From: Pseudomonadota bacterium
Lineage (GTDB): Bacteria > Pseudomonadota > Alphaproteobacteria > Rhizobiales > Xanthobacteraceae
DNA: 64,000 nt
NCBI GenBank assembly: GCA_023388935.1
Contig: JAEWFG010000410.1
Coordinates: forward strand, 17,745 to 81,744
Direction of reading: 5' to 3'
A program made the translations under genes and the position numbers. Below the pieces are notes generated by a model, which saw nothing but the letters and a program-made list of their open reading frames with translations, was not told the origin of the DNA and did no database searches. Of the stretch, positions 9,601-18,110 are shown in pieces; position 1 is the stretch's first letter; every line of letters starts with the position of its first letter.

Positions 9601-9989
9601 ACTATGGTTTCGGCGCCGGCTACTGGTCGGGCAGCGTGCAGAGTTACGATCCGGTCAACGACATCCTTGGCCCGGCCGCGAACTTTGCCGGTGCCGCGGA
9701 TTCGACCGGTGGTCCCGCGCCAACCGGTCTCACGGCAACCAAATCCGGGTTCGACGTCATCTTCGGATGGAGCGGCACCCCGGGCGCGACGTGGCGGGTC
9801 CGCAACTACAATGTTGGCACTGGCGTCATGTTCTCCGAGACCGTCGTGACCAGCATGACCTACAACTTCACCGCGGCTATGCAGGGCGCCGAGTACGGCT
9901 TCGGCGTCGGCTTCGTGCACTACAAGGTCGCGGAATATGAGGGCGGTGATTGGGGTGCCGAGGCGGACTTTAATGGGGCGGTGACGTGA
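6606..9989 (+). CDS. large tail protein with tandem sialate-esterase-like domains, one degenerate
   Basis: An 1127-residue protein overlapping the tape measure stop by four bases. Residues 1-330 are an unrecognised beta-rich N-terminal part. Residues 660-910 look like a SASA/SGNH carbohydrate O-acetylesterase: LFGGQSNAFGHF with Ser at about 675, IWSQGENDV near 774-782, and a candidate catalytic His near 890. Residues 395-550 are a second copy whose landmarks have changed to LFAGSVGAAAHF and LWSAGELDA, so the nucleophile Ser and the Gln/Asn positions are lost. Residues 930-1127 form two fibronectin-like repeats. It likely forms part of the tail tip and deacetylates or binds surface polysaccharide. 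A FDDS motif near 339 recalls polysaccharide deacetylases but is not enough for a call. Confidence 0.8.
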   Translation: MSLKFARDLPAKPFNTALPRFDPKFWTVDFNKEMLATITPLSGDTFKVSAQFRSNADFIGVKWTSEDHFDHDYFKYATDNDYTNTILAFRHNPTNPNQFTATISDSSFAWTYRLVPYALVGGRYVPLDPLFNTKRTYPASVIKPPAEWTDIPGGLVPYHGRTDYIFILDFDDLRILHFYSGRQIDARAVLEVSFDTLIGSHGLGELTNVESIVQVSHNVVRLTMSNVRIGAKLVPGDKLQVVYRTSLRLAGPHQEEYEVISSSGFGSGTLTAICKGNVLGGAFLVADAFYGRFLKSICPVALQDYEFYFADLKCSGNRTEILKRNHPQPAHSLMMTSGFDDSYSTSADRQVEMVHALGYRGFWNTYVGMSHYFNARTVWLDSETGTHIPVGNDTAHQILFAGSVGAAAHFTIGDLPNRGIDQFKADLGTHYGIPGGLFSVINGAVANSVVDRACSPDPSDAEGWYWWDLEAGAPGPALEYCVLKAAKSDLTAILWSAGELDAAALEQPGGRVPAPSYTRHEACLRAIFAYMREQWGDLPIIIQDVAWGWTAARLTAPSGQPIYLDASANSWGDIVFTWLSLRFSPVGRTYTVEILPPVGETPVRTIIVPGTQIDGGVIYADYPVEQNVLDWGFPPNFIRWRVRDDVGNVSEDWANFPQIDNAAIVKRTVLFGGQSNAFGHFSQLSGATKADYSAGTFRRHLADLLGLRHVQVMPVNASLGSSAIDRQADDDPVHGANYWWDLGDATYNVDVPGPRTTALIDIVNALGVPVDDLIWSQGENDVGAMDPIAMPRYSTVQRFKDATLRVFAAISSACSNADLPIWIQTIGRGWWGDTPPPEPSEVAGVYYKAARDVQKDLAANSQQIRIGSWPDGLARSQNYIKEVGNPGWIHYKSAVYHAAATELAESIFNNVDLVTSAPAWTSLSPPRNIRVTKNSGSGDMTIAWDDPSGYGRSYGNDYGTLNDTDWRVTSLHLGTGAVAHVWDTSTRSQVYTLAEQTADYGFGAGYWSGSVQSYDPVNDILGPAANFAGAADSTGGPAPTGLTATKSGFDVIFGWSGTPGATWRVRNYNVGTGVMFSETVVTSMTYNFTAAMQGAEYGFGVGFVHYKVAEYEGGDWGAEADFNGAVT

Positions 9990-12454
9990 AATACCCGTTC
10001 GACCCCACAACCCTCGTCACGCCAGGCGCGTCCCCTGATCCCGAGGTATCCTCCGGTCCGCAGCGGATCAAGCTGCGCGAGATCGCGGCCAAGATCGCCA
10101 GCGACACCGCGAACGTGCTGGTCGGCGCACACGTGGCCGATTATCCGATCACATCATATTTCCTCGACGCCAACGGCGACCTGACGACCTTCGGCGCCGA
10201 GACCAGCCGATTGATCGGCAGCGATCTCGCGGTGGGCTATGAGGCCGAGGTTCTCTCGCTGCCACCAACGTTGATGTTGGAGATCGACAATCCCGGCCGC
10301 TATTCGCTGCTCGGCGAACTCTATCCAGCCGCTGAAGCGGACGCTGTCACCGCGCCGCCGGTCAACGCGGCCACCATGGCTTGGTTCGACGCCTTCTTCG
10401 CGAAGCTCAATGCGCTGGGCTACGAATACATCAACTCGGTGTCGTACGAGATCATCGATTTCTACATGCCGCCAGAGTGGAAGCAGCGCGACTATCTCGG
10501 CCGCCCCGGTCTGTCGGGCTGGGTGCCGCCCTCGGCATTCATCACGCCGAGCAACCCCGAGCCGCTCAACTACATGGTCGAGGTTCAGAAGCAATTCTTG
10601 ACCGCGGCGGTCGCGGCAGGGCATGCGCCGCGCTTCCAGATCGGCGAGCCCTGGTGGTGGGACGGCGCCTACTCGAACGGCTCGCCGTGCCTCTATGACG
10701 ACTTCACGCGCGCGCTGTACGCGACAGAGACGGGCTTGACGCCGCCGACACCGTGGATCGAGAGCATCTATCAGCCCGTCGCCCCGGATCAGGTGCCATA
10801 TCTGACGTGGCTTCGCGACAAGCTGGGCGCGAGCACCAATTACATCCGCGATCAGGTCAAGGCGGTCTTCCCGACCGCCGAGGCGACGTTGCTGTTCTTT
10901 ACCCCGCAGGTACTGAACCTCAGTTCGGAAGTGACGAACCTGGTCAACTTTCCGATCAACGATTGGAAATACCCCGCCTACGACTTCATGCAGATCGAAG
11001 ACTACGACTGGATCATCGCCTCGCGGCTGGATCTCGTCCCCCTCACCTTCGACGCTGCTCGCAACATCCTGCTCTATCCGCAATCGGTGGTGCACTACTT
11101 CGCCGGCTTCGTTCTCAACGCTCAAGACTATGGAATCTGGAAGTGGGCCGAGACGGCGATCCGCATGGCCCAGGAGGCCGACATGGCTTACATCTACGTT
11201 TGGTCCTACACCCAGGCGATCCGCGACAGCATCCTTTACGATGATCTGCCGCCGGAGCCGCTGAACGTTCCAATTCTCAACCTGCCGCCGAATTGGAGCG
11301 ACCCGTACCACGTCATCATCGAGTTCAAGACCGAGATCATCGTCAGCCGCTCGGGCAAGGAGCAGCGCCGCGCCCTTCGTCGCACGCCCCGCAAGTCGCT
11401 CGAATACAGCATCGCGCTCAACGGCGCGGCCGCACGGCAATTCAACGCTGCGCTGTCCGCCTGGCAGGCCGGTAACTTCTTCACGCCCGAGGTCACGCGC
11501 AACTGCGTCAGTACGACCCCCATGGCGGATACCGCGCTGGTGATGACGGTAGACGAATTGCCCGGCTGGATGCAGTTGGGCACCGCGGTCATCATCGAGT
11601 CCGGCGACGAGCTCGACGGCCGCATCGTCGACCAGATTTCCGGTAACACGGTCACGTTCACCACGGCCAACGCGGACGACGACACGCGGGCCTGGCCGAT
11701 CGGCACGGTCGTTTATCCGGCCCTGTTCGGCCGCCTGGTGTCGCCCATGCCGACCCGCCGGCAGACCAGCAACGTGACCGAGGCGACGGTCCGCTTCAAC
11801 GTCGCGCCGGCGTCGGAACCCCCTCTCCTCAATCCCCCGGTGGCCGAGCAGACCTTCAACGGCGTCGAGGTGCTGACACTCCGGCCGAACTGGTCGAAGC
11901 CGCTCGACGTGGAACGCCGCTTTGACTCTGAGACGATCGACTATGGCTGGGGCAAGACACAGAATTTCTTCCCGACCGATTTCTCACAGCGTCTCATGAA
12001 GGCTACTTTCCTCGGCAAGACGCGCGCCGACGCCGAGAAGGTTGTCGGGACCTTTATTCGGATGAAGGGGCAGCGCGGCGTCTTCTACATGCCGACCTAC
12101 GAACGAGACATGGAGATTTCCCCGCTCGCGTCGGCCGGCGTCAACCTGCGTCTCAGCGGTACCGAGATCGCCGATTGGCTGTCGGACGACAAGGTCTATC
12201 GGAACATCGCTATCATCACGCGCGACAAGCAGATTCATTGCTACAGCATTTCGGCAGTTGCCAAGATCACGACGATCGATACTCTGCTGACTCTCACGAC
12301 CGCGGTGACATCAGATGTTCTCGCCAACGCGGCGATCGTCTGCTGGCTGCCGCTCTGCCGCTTTGCGACCGACGAGCTGACGATCTCCTGGGTCACCGAC
12401 AGCCTCGCTCAATTCGACCTGTCCATTAAGAGCTTGCGAAACGACGAGACCTGA
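9986..12454 (+). CDS. distal tail protein with N-terminal TIM-barrel-like domain
   Basis: 822 residues, starting with a GTG that overlaps the upstream TGA. The N-terminal half (about 60-420) has the aromatic, alternating pattern of a glycoside-hydrolase-like TIM barrel (EIIDFYMPPEWKQRDYLG, then GEPWWWDGAYS). I cannot confirm the catalytic acids. The C-terminal half (about 430-822) contains RPNWSKP, YGWGKTQNFF and MKGQRGVFYMPTYERDM, as in distal tail or tail-attachment proteins encoded just before DUF2163 proteins. It probably joins the tube to the tip. The barrel may bind or cleave host glycan. Confidence 0.65.
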   Translation: MKYPFDPTTLVTPGASPDPEVSSGPQRIKLREIAAKIASDTANVLVGAHVADYPITSYFLDANGDLTTFGAETSRLIGSDLAVGYEAEVLSLPPTLMLEIDNPGRYSLLGELYPAAEADAVTAPPVNAATMAWFDAFFAKLNALGYEYINSVSYEIIDFYMPPEWKQRDYLGRPGLSGWVPPSAFITPSNPEPLNYMVEVQKQFLTAAVAAGHAPRFQIGEPWWWDGAYSNGSPCLYDDFTRALYATETGLTPPTPWIESIYQPVAPDQVPYLTWLRDKLGASTNYIRDQVKAVFPTAEATLLFFTPQVLNLSSEVTNLVNFPINDWKYPAYDFMQIEDYDWIIASRLDLVPLTFDAARNILLYPQSVVHYFAGFVLNAQDYGIWKWAETAIRMAQEADMAYIYVWSYTQAIRDSILYDDLPPEPLNVPILNLPPNWSDPYHVIIEFKTEIIVSRSGKEQRRALRRTPRKSLEYSIALNGAAARQFNAALSAWQAGNFFTPEVTRNCVSTTPMADTALVMTVDELPGWMQLGTAVIIESGDELDGRIVDQISGNTVTFTTANADDDTRAWPIGTVVYPALFGRLVSPMPTRRQTSNVTEATVRFNVAPASEPPLLNPPVAEQTFNGVEVLTLRPNWSKPLDVERRFDSETIDYGWGKTQNFFPTDFSQRLMKATFLGKTRADAEKVVGTFIRMKGQRGVFYMPTYERDMEISPLASAGVNLRLSGTEIADWLSDDKVYRNIAIITRDKQIHCYSISAVAKITTIDTLLTLTTAVTSDVLANAAIVCWLPLCRFATDELTISWVTDSLAQFDLSIKSLRNDET

Positions 12455-12455
12455 C

Positions 12456-13286
12456 ATGGCCTTTGACGAATACGAGGACAGTCGCCACGACGGCGAACCG
12501 ATCAACCTCTACAAGTTCATCTTCGGCGACGCGCCGGAAGACAAGCTCGGTTATACCGACGCCGAGACCCTTCGGGTGTTCGACGGCCTCAGCTACAAGC
12601 CAGTGGCCGTCTCGCGCGACAACATCAACACCAACGGCACGCTCGACAAAGCTACACTGTCCCTACGAATGCAGGGCGATATCGAGATGGCGGATCTGTT
12701 CCGCGTCTACCCGCCGAGCTACGTCATCGGTCTCGTCATCTATCAGGGGCACGCCGACGACCCCTCGAACGAGTTCCTCGCGATCTGGTCGGGCCGTGTG
12801 CTGAACTGCGCGACCGCTGGCAGCGAGGTAACGTTCACCGCCGAGCCGACGACCACGGCGTTGAAGCGGACGGTTCTACGGCGCAACTACCAGCGCGGCT
12901 GCGGGCACGCTCTCTACGGCTCGCAGTGCAAGGCGCCCAAAGTGCTGATCGACAAGACGGTCACCGCGATCTACACCCGCAACATCATCACCGTGACGCC
13001 GTGGACCGAGAACGTCCAACAGTTCATCGGCGGGACCGTCGAGTGGACGTCGACCAAGGGCCGTCGCGAGATCGTCACCATCCGGGCCGGCGACAACAGC
13101 GGTAATATCCAGCTTTTCGGAACCCCGTCCGAGCTCACCGTCGGCGACGTCATCCGGTTTGCCCGGGGCTGCGACCACACGATGGGGGCTTTGGGGTGCA
13201 GTTTGCACGCCAACATCAACAATTTCGGCGGCCAGCCATGGATACCGTTCAAAAATCCCGTTGGCTTCAATTCGCCTTTCAGCTAA
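12456..13286 (+). CDS. DUF2163/phage_BR0599 family tail-tip protein
   Basis: 276 residues beginning MAFDEYEDSRHDG. The C-terminal region has the family's hallmark Cys-containing segments: RGCGHALYGSQCKAP near 147 and RGCDHTMGALGCSLHANI near 237. Related proteins are baseplate or hub components in the Rhodobacter gene transfer agent and in many alphaproteobacterial siphophages, where they follow the distal tail protein as here. The conserved Cys residues probably coordinate a metal cluster (inference). Confidence 0.85.
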   Translation: MAFDEYEDSRHDGEPINLYKFIFGDAPEDKLGYTDAETLRVFDGLSYKPVAVSRDNINTNGTLDKATLSLRMQGDIEMADLFRVYPPSYVIGLVIYQGHADDPSNEFLAIWSGRVLNCATAGSEVTFTAEPTTTALKRTVLRRNYQRGCGHALYGSQCKAPKVLIDKTVTAIYTRNIITVTPWTENVQQFIGGTVEWTSTKGRREIVTIRAGDNSGNIQLFGTPSELTVGDVIRFARGCDHTMGALGCSLHANINNFGGQPWIPFKNPVGFNSPFS

Positions 13287-13289
13287 ATC

Positions 13290-13304
13290 TCAACCATTAG
13301 GTGA
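13290..13304. promoter_or_regulatory. dispersed 15-bp operator-like palindrome, copy 2
   Basis: TCAACCATTAGGTGA lies in the 36-bp gap inside the late tail operon, extended to AATCTCAACCATTAGGTGAT. No promoter-like hexamers accompany it, so if a repressor binds here it would act within a transcription unit. The next gene has its own GGAG at 13311-13314. Nearly identical to the copy at 16850. Confidence 0.5.
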
Positions 13305-13322
13305 TTTTCCGGAGATCGTGCG

Positions 13323-13559
13323 GTGGGTATCGAGACGCTTGTCGGACAGCTCGTTATCGGCCTCGCCCTGGCCGCGCTCTCCTATGTGCTGACCCCGCGG
13401 CCGCAGCAGGAAAAGCCGCCGGCCGCGATGGACCTGGAAGCGCCGACCGCCGAGGCCGGCCGCACCGTCCCCGTCGTGTTCGGCACCATCCGGGTCAAGG
13501 GCCTCAACGTCCTCTGGTACGGCGACATTCAAACCTACGAGTACGACACCAGCGCATGA
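13323..13559 (+). CDS. small tail-tip protein with N-terminal membrane-like helix
   Basis: 78 residues from a GTG eight bases after GGAG. Residues 5-23 are a hydrophobic helix (LVGQLVIGLALAALSYVLTP), followed by a Pro-rich linker and RTVPVVFGTIRVKGLNVLW. The second part resembles the N-terminus of siphophage central tip (gpJ-like) proteins, so this may be the split front piece of the 778-residue protein two genes on. The stop overlaps the next ATG. Confidence 0.7.
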   Translation: MGIETLVGQLVIGLALAALSYVLTPRPQQEKPPAAMDLEAPTAEAGRTVPVVFGTIRVKGLNVLWYGDIQTYEYDTSA

Positions 13560-13786
13560 CCGAGATCGATATCCAGCCCGGCGAAGAAGACCTGATCATC
13601 ACGGCAGATGACGCGATCAAGGCTGGTCATTGCGCGACCGGCGTCTATCGGTGGTTCAAGCAGCACGGCTTCGATGCGCGGAAGGCAATGCGCGAGGGCG
13701 TCAAGCTGTCCGACGCGCTCGCCATCAATGACGCCTTCGGCAACCAGGTGATCGAGCGCACCCTTGCCCGGCGCAGGGGACAGTAA
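13556..13786 (+). CDS. small tail-tip accessory protein
   Basis: 76 residues starting MTEIDIQPGEEDLII at an ATG overlapping the previous stop (ATGA). The stop again overlaps the next start, so three genes are translationally coupled. The sequence has a CATGVYRWFKQHGFDARKAM helix-rich segment. I do not recognise the family. It recurs between tail-tip genes by position, so a role in tip assembly is inferred. Confidence 0.7.
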   Translation: MTEIDIQPGEEDLIITADDAIKAGHCATGVYRWFKQHGFDARKAMREGVKLSDALAINDAFGNQVIERTLARRRGQ

Positions 13787-16122
13787 TGGGCATCGGTGGC
13801 AGCAGCGACGCTCAAACGCACGTCGCGAAATACTTCATCTCGATCCACTACGGCATTTGCACGGGCCCGGTGGACTCCATCAACAAAATGGTGATCGACG
13901 ACAAGGTCGTCAATTGGGGCGGCTACCCGATCAACGCCAACATGAGCGCCTTCATCAACCAGACCGAATTGTACGGCGGGGTGAAGAAGCAAGGCGGCCT
14001 GCAGGGCATTTTCGACTTCATGCTCGGCGGCCCAACTCAGCAGTTGACGCCCGAAGCCGCCGCCAAGCTCGGCGGAACGCCAGACACCCTGCCCGGCTTC
14101 CGCGGCATCGCCTCGATCTTCGCGCGCGGCAACCAAGGGATGTACGGTACCGGAACGCCGGGGTTCTATTGGACTGCGAACAGCCCCTATCTCTCGCCGC
14201 CGTCGATGGAGGTCACCCGCATTCCGGTCGGGCCAAACGGCAAGGCTGCGCTGGAAGGCAATCAGGCGAACTTCGCCGATATCATCTGGGAATGCCTCAC
14301 CGATACCGATTGGGGTCTCGGCTCCCCGGAAGGCCTGCTCGATCGCGAGTCCTTCAAGGGCGCAGCCACCACCCTGGCCGCGGAAGGCTTCTGCGGATCG
14401 ATGATGTGGACGCGGCAGGATGTCGTCGAGAAATTCATCAATGAGGTCCTCGATCTCATCCAAGCGACGTTGTTCGCCCATCCGCGAACCGGGCTGCTGA
14501 CACTCCGTCTTCTGCGCGACGACTACGACCGCGACACCCTGCCCGTCTTCACCCCCGACAACTGCAAGATCACGAAGTTCCAGCGCAAGGTCTGGGGTGA
14601 GACAGCGAACGAGCTCATCGTGTCGTGGACGAACCCGGAGAGCGAGGAAACCGAGACTGTCGTCGTCCACAACAATGCGAACATCGCGATTCAAGGTAGC
14701 GTCGTCAGCACGAGCAAAAACTACTACGGCATTCGCAACGCCGACCTCGCGACCAGGCTGGCGCTGCGCGATCTCACTCAGGTGTCCGAACCCTTCCTTG
14801 CACTGAACATCGAAGCGAACCGGAGCGCGTGGACGCTGGTGCCCGGCGATATGTGCAAGGTCCGCTACCCCGAGCACGGCATCGGCGAAGCCTATATGCG
14901 CGTCGGTACCGTCGACTACGGCAAGCCCGGCGCCTCGGTCGTCAAGGCCGCTCTGGTCGAAGACATCTTCTCGTTTGGCACCTCCATCTTCGTGCCGGTG
15001 GGCGAGAGCCTGCCACCCGTCATCCCGACGCCTCCGACTATCCCCGACCCCGATCCGCCGCTGCCGCCCGACATCCCTTGGGTCGACCCGGCCACGGCGC
15101 CGACGGCTCTCGACCATCTGCTGATCCGCGACGTTCCGTTCTTCGTGCTCGCCCGCGCGCTCGGCGACACCGCCGTTCAATCGATCGCCTACCCCTCGAC
15201 CGGCAACATGCTGCTCACGGCCCAGGACTCCCCGAACGTCTCCTCGATCGGCTACTGGACGCAGGTCTACGGGCCGACCGGCGAAGCCTCGCTCGAGCAG
15301 GTCGGCTTCCTCAACAACCGCAAGCGCGTTCTCCTCGCCGCCCCGCTGGGTGCATCTGGCACCTCGACGCTCGCCTTCGCCTCTCCGAATGGCGCCACCG
15401 TGGAAGTCGGTAGCATCATGGAGTTCGTCAGCGTCAGCAATCCGAACATCTTCGAAATGGCTGCGGTGACCGCCGACAACGGCGACGGCACCTACGAGCT
15501 GAATCGCGGCATTCTCGACACGACCCCGCTTCGCTGGAAGAAGGGCGACATCGTCTGGAATTGGCCGGCGAACAGCTCGGTCGTCGATCCCACCGGCCGC
15601 ACCGACCATGTGGATGCGATCTACAAGTTCACGCCTCGCACGTCCAAGGGGATGTATTCCGTCAGCGCGGCACCGCTGGTCACGCAAACCGCGCACGATC
15701 GCATGCATCTGCCCTACCGGCCGGCGAACGTGAAATTCAATGGCAATCTGTACAGCCAGCAGATCGATGGCACGAGCAACGTCGTCGTCACCTGGTCGCG
15801 CCGCAATCGGCTGACCGAGAGCTCGCAGATCCTGGCGTGGACCGACGCCGACACGGCGCCCGAGACCGGGCAGACGACCACCGTGGAAATTTTGGACGGC
15901 AGCGGTGCGGTCGCGTTCACGCACTCCGGGTTGACCGGCACGACGTACACGGCACTCGCGTCGGAGATTTCGTCGGCGGCCGGTGCCGGCGGCAAGGCCT
16001 TCATTCGCGTCAAGTCGGTTCGAGACGGCTTCGAAAGCCTGAACCCCGTCACGCGCAAAGTCACGACCATCGGATTGGGTGGTTACGGTCTGAACTACGG
16101 CAAGGATTATGGAGCAGTCTGA
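13786..16122 (+). CDS. tail tip / central fibre protein (gpJ-like)
   Basis: 778 residues starting MGIGGSSDAQTHVAKYF. The first 400 residues fit the phage-tail_3-like tip scaffold: the GPVDSINKMVIDDK opening, an FRGIASIFARGNQGMYGTG stretch, DIIWECLTDTDWGLG and YDRDTLPVFTPDNCKITKF. A Pro-rich hinge at about 406-430 (PPVIPTPPTIPDPDPPLPP) separates it from beta-rich and fibronectin-like domains at 440-778. It should form the end of the tail that meets the cell envelope. Coupled to the genes on both sides by stop/start overlaps. Confidence 0.82.
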   Translation: MGIGGSSDAQTHVAKYFISIHYGICTGPVDSINKMVIDDKVVNWGGYPINANMSAFINQTELYGGVKKQGGLQGIFDFMLGGPTQQLTPEAAAKLGGTPDTLPGFRGIASIFARGNQGMYGTGTPGFYWTANSPYLSPPSMEVTRIPVGPNGKAALEGNQANFADIIWECLTDTDWGLGSPEGLLDRESFKGAATTLAAEGFCGSMMWTRQDVVEKFINEVLDLIQATLFAHPRTGLLTLRLLRDDYDRDTLPVFTPDNCKITKFQRKVWGETANELIVSWTNPESEETETVVVHNNANIAIQGSVVSTSKNYYGIRNADLATRLALRDLTQVSEPFLALNIEANRSAWTLVPGDMCKVRYPEHGIGEAYMRVGTVDYGKPGASVVKAALVEDIFSFGTSIFVPVGESLPPVIPTPPTIPDPDPPLPPDIPWVDPATAPTALDHLLIRDVPFFVLARALGDTAVQSIAYPSTGNMLLTAQDSPNVSSIGYWTQVYGPTGEASLEQVGFLNNRKRVLLAAPLGASGTSTLAFASPNGATVEVGSIMEFVSVSNPNIFEMAAVTADNGDGTYELNRGILDTTPLRWKKGDIVWNWPANSSVVDPTGRTDHVDAIYKFTPRTSKGMYSVSAAPLVTQTAHDRMHLPYRPANVKFNGNLYSQQIDGTSNVVVTWSRRNRLTESSQILAWTDADTAPETGQTTTVEILDGSGAVAFTHSGLTGTTYTALASEISSAAGAGGKAFIRVKSVRDGFESLNPVTRKVTTIGLGGYGLNYGKDYGAV

Positions 16123-16841
16123 TGGCATCGCGCGCGCTACCCGGTCTGGGACTGAAGGGCTTTTGGGGTTCCGGCTACGACGGCTGGGACGGCGAGATGG
16201 ACACCAACCTGCTGACGATGTCCGTCCTGCTGAACGGTACCGTGAAGTCGGCGACGACCTCGCTGCCGGGCTCGCCGACGAACGGCGACATCTACATCGT
16301 CAAGGTCGGCGATCCGAACGCCGGCAAGGTCGCGGTCCGCGACGTCGGTGCCTGGGTCTATCTCACCCCGGCCCGCGGCTGGCGGCTTTGGGTCGATGAC
16401 GCCCTGCAATATCGGACCTATGACGGCGCGGTCTGGGTCATCGAGAACGAACTGCTCTCGACATCGGTCGTCTCCGGTTCGGCCGTCGCCCTGACGACCA
16501 ATACGGCGGCGAACGCCATGAGCATCGCGAACGTCCCCAAGGGCGATTGGGACATCTCGATCAATGCCGCCTTCCTGCCGGGCGCGACGACGTCGATTAC
16601 CGAACTGCTCGCCTCGATCTCGGTGGCCTCCGGAACGATCGACACGACCCCCGGGCGCTTCAACAGCCTGCCGATGGCAGCCTTCGTGCCCGGTGCCAAT
16701 CCCATGAGCCTGGTCGTCCCGTCTCACCGGATCACACTGGCCTCGACGAGCACCCTGTATTTCGTAGCCCGGGGCAAGTTCACCGTCGCCGGCTTGGGGG
16801 TCTACGGCTCGCTGACGGCACGTCGCGCCAAATTGGGCTAG
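16122..16841 (+). CDS. DUF2793-like tail-tip fibre protein
   Basis: 239 residues starting at an ATG that overlaps the upstream TGA. The segment LPGSPTNGDIYIV...GAWVYLTPARGWRLWVDD at about 45-95 is typical of DUF2793 proteins found after the tip gene in alphaproteobacterial phages and in GTA-like elements. The C-terminal half is beta-rich and ends with TLYFVARGKFTVAGLGVYG, as in fibre heads. It is the last gene of the tail block. Host recognition is a plausible but unproven role. Confidence 0.7.
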   Translation: MASRALPGLGLKGFWGSGYDGWDGEMDTNLLTMSVLLNGTVKSATTSLPGSPTNGDIYIVKVGDPNAGKVAVRDVGAWVYLTPARGWRLWVDDALQYRTYDGAVWVIENELLSTSVVSGSAVALTTNTAANAMSIANVPKGDWDISINAAFLPGATTSITELLASISVASGTIDTTPGRFNSLPMAAFVPGANPMSLVVPSHRITLASTSTLYFVARGKFTVAGLGVYGSLTARRAKLG

Positions 16842-16849
16842 GGTCAATC

Positions 16850-16864
16850 TCAACCGTTAGGTGA
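16850..16864. promoter_or_regulatory. dispersed 15-bp operator-like palindrome, copy 3
   Basis: TCAACCGTTAGGTGA lies in the 44-bp gap between the tail and lysis genes. Its flanks (AATC before, TTCGTCAA after) also resemble the copies at 13290, 22942 and 28217. It could control entry of transcription into the lysis cassette. Confidence 0.5.
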
Positions 16865-16885
16865 TTCGTCAAAAGGTTCGCGCAA

Positions 16886-17824
16886 ATGAAAGCCAATTTT
16901 GCCAAGGCCATGAAGATCGAACTCGTCTACGAAGGCGGAAAAGATAATGATCCGGTCGATCCCGGTGGCCGCACCAATCAGGGCATCATTCAGCGCGAGT
17001 ACAGTGCCTATCGGCTGCGCAAGGGGCTGCCGAACCGCGACGTCTTCCTGATGGAGGACGCCGAGCGCGACGAAATCTACGACACGCAGTACGGCAAGAA
17101 GATCCACTTCGACGAGCTCCCGCCCGGCGTGGACATCGTCATGCTCGACGGCGCGATCAACTCCGGTGTCACGCAGTCGGTCAAGTGGGCGCAGCGGGCG
17201 CTCGGGCTCAACGCCGACGGCGTCCTGGGCATGGTCACCATGGAGCGCATCCAGAACCACCCCGACCACGATGCGCTGATCGCAGACATCCTGGAGCGCC
17301 GGCGCGCATTCCTCAAGGCGCTGAAGACCTATTGGCGGTTCGGCAAGGGCTGGATGGCTCGGGTCGACAATCTTCAGAAGGTCGGCCAGTCCTGGGCCAT
17401 GGGCTCGGTCGGCCCGACCGTCGTCTACGTTCCGGACGGCCACAAGAAGGCGAAGGTTCAGGACGCCCCGAAGGCTCCTTCCACTGCGCCGGCCGCGGCG
17501 ATGCAGTCCGGCGGCGCGATCACCACCGGTATCACGACGGTTCAGAGCGTGTTCGAGCCGCTGCAAGGAACGCCGATGATCGACAAGATCGTTCTCGGCC
17601 TGGCTGTTGTCTCGGCCTTGGTGGTCGCGGGCGGCATCGCCTACGGGCTCTGGGCCAAGTCTCGCAAGGACAAGCTCAACGACGTTCTCGATCTCGTGGC
17701 GCAGCAGGGCGCGGCGAACAACGACAACGTCCCCTTGGAGGTCATGGAGCAGTTCTTGACGCGCGGTGACGCCGGCAAGCACGACGCTGATGATCCCCAC
17801 GGCACGACGGCAGCCGCAGCGTGA
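16886..17824 (+). CDS. GH108 endolysin with C-terminal membrane segment
   Basis: 312 residues. AAGG ten bases before the ATG supports this start. Residues 10-35 hold the GH108 signature: VYEGG with the likely catalytic Glu16, then DPGGRTNQGI. Residues 85-150 fit the companion peptidoglycan-binding domain (LDGAINSGVTQSVKWAQRAL). After an Ala/Pro linker, residues about 230-255 form a strong membrane helix (IVLGLAVVSALVVAGGIAYG), followed by a basic KSRKDK. Most GH108 lysins are near 180 residues, so this one is a fusion to a membrane tail that may tether it or give it holin-like behaviour. First gene of the lysis cassette. Confidence 0.85.
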   Translation: MKANFAKAMKIELVYEGGKDNDPVDPGGRTNQGIIQREYSAYRLRKGLPNRDVFLMEDAERDEIYDTQYGKKIHFDELPPGVDIVMLDGAINSGVTQSVKWAQRALGLNADGVLGMVTMERIQNHPDHDALIADILERRRAFLKALKTYWRFGKGWMARVDNLQKVGQSWAMGSVGPTVVYVPDGHKKAKVQDAPKAPSTAPAAAMQSGGAITTGITTVQSVFEPLQGTPMIDKIVLGLAVVSALVVAGGIAYGLWAKSRKDKLNDVLDLVAQQGAANNDNVPLEVMEQFLTRGDAGKHDADDPHGTTAAAA

Positions 17825-18108
17825 AGCGGGTCGTCGCAACCATCGTCGCAGACGTCGACTACGCCAAGCACATCCCTGGCGCAGTCGAGTTGCATGACGA
17901 CGGCCTCTACTACGTCTGCCCCTGTGGCTGCCGGTACGTGGGCTATCTGCCCTTCAAGCCGGCCGCCTCCCCGTCGTGGCATTGGGACGGCGACCGCGAA
18001 ACGCCGAGTCTCGAGCCCGCGATCCGTCACCAACTGCGCGACGCCGACGGGACGCTTCGCGGGACTCATTTTCACGGCTGGCTGCGCGCCGGCGTTTGGA
18101 TGGGCTGA
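17821..18108 (+). CDS. DUF6527-like small protein of the lysis cassette
   Basis: 95 residues from a GTG overlapping the endolysin stop. It has a zinc-type CPCGCRY motif near residue 37 and then WHWDGDRETPSLEPAI and HFHGWLRAGVW, the pattern of DUF6527 proteins, which commonly lie near phage lysis genes. Its biochemical role is unknown. Confidence 0.75.
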   Translation: MKRVVATIVADVDYAKHIPGAVELHDDGLYYVCPCGCRYVGYLPFKPAASPSWHWDGDRETPSLEPAIRHQLRDADGTLRGTHFHGWLRAGVWMG

Positions 18109-18110
18109 CC

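Noticed and set aside
13645..16128. 827-codon leftward open frame under the tail-tip gene
   Set aside because: Shadow of the gpJ-like gene. Low-complexity Arg/Gly/Val composition and no start context.
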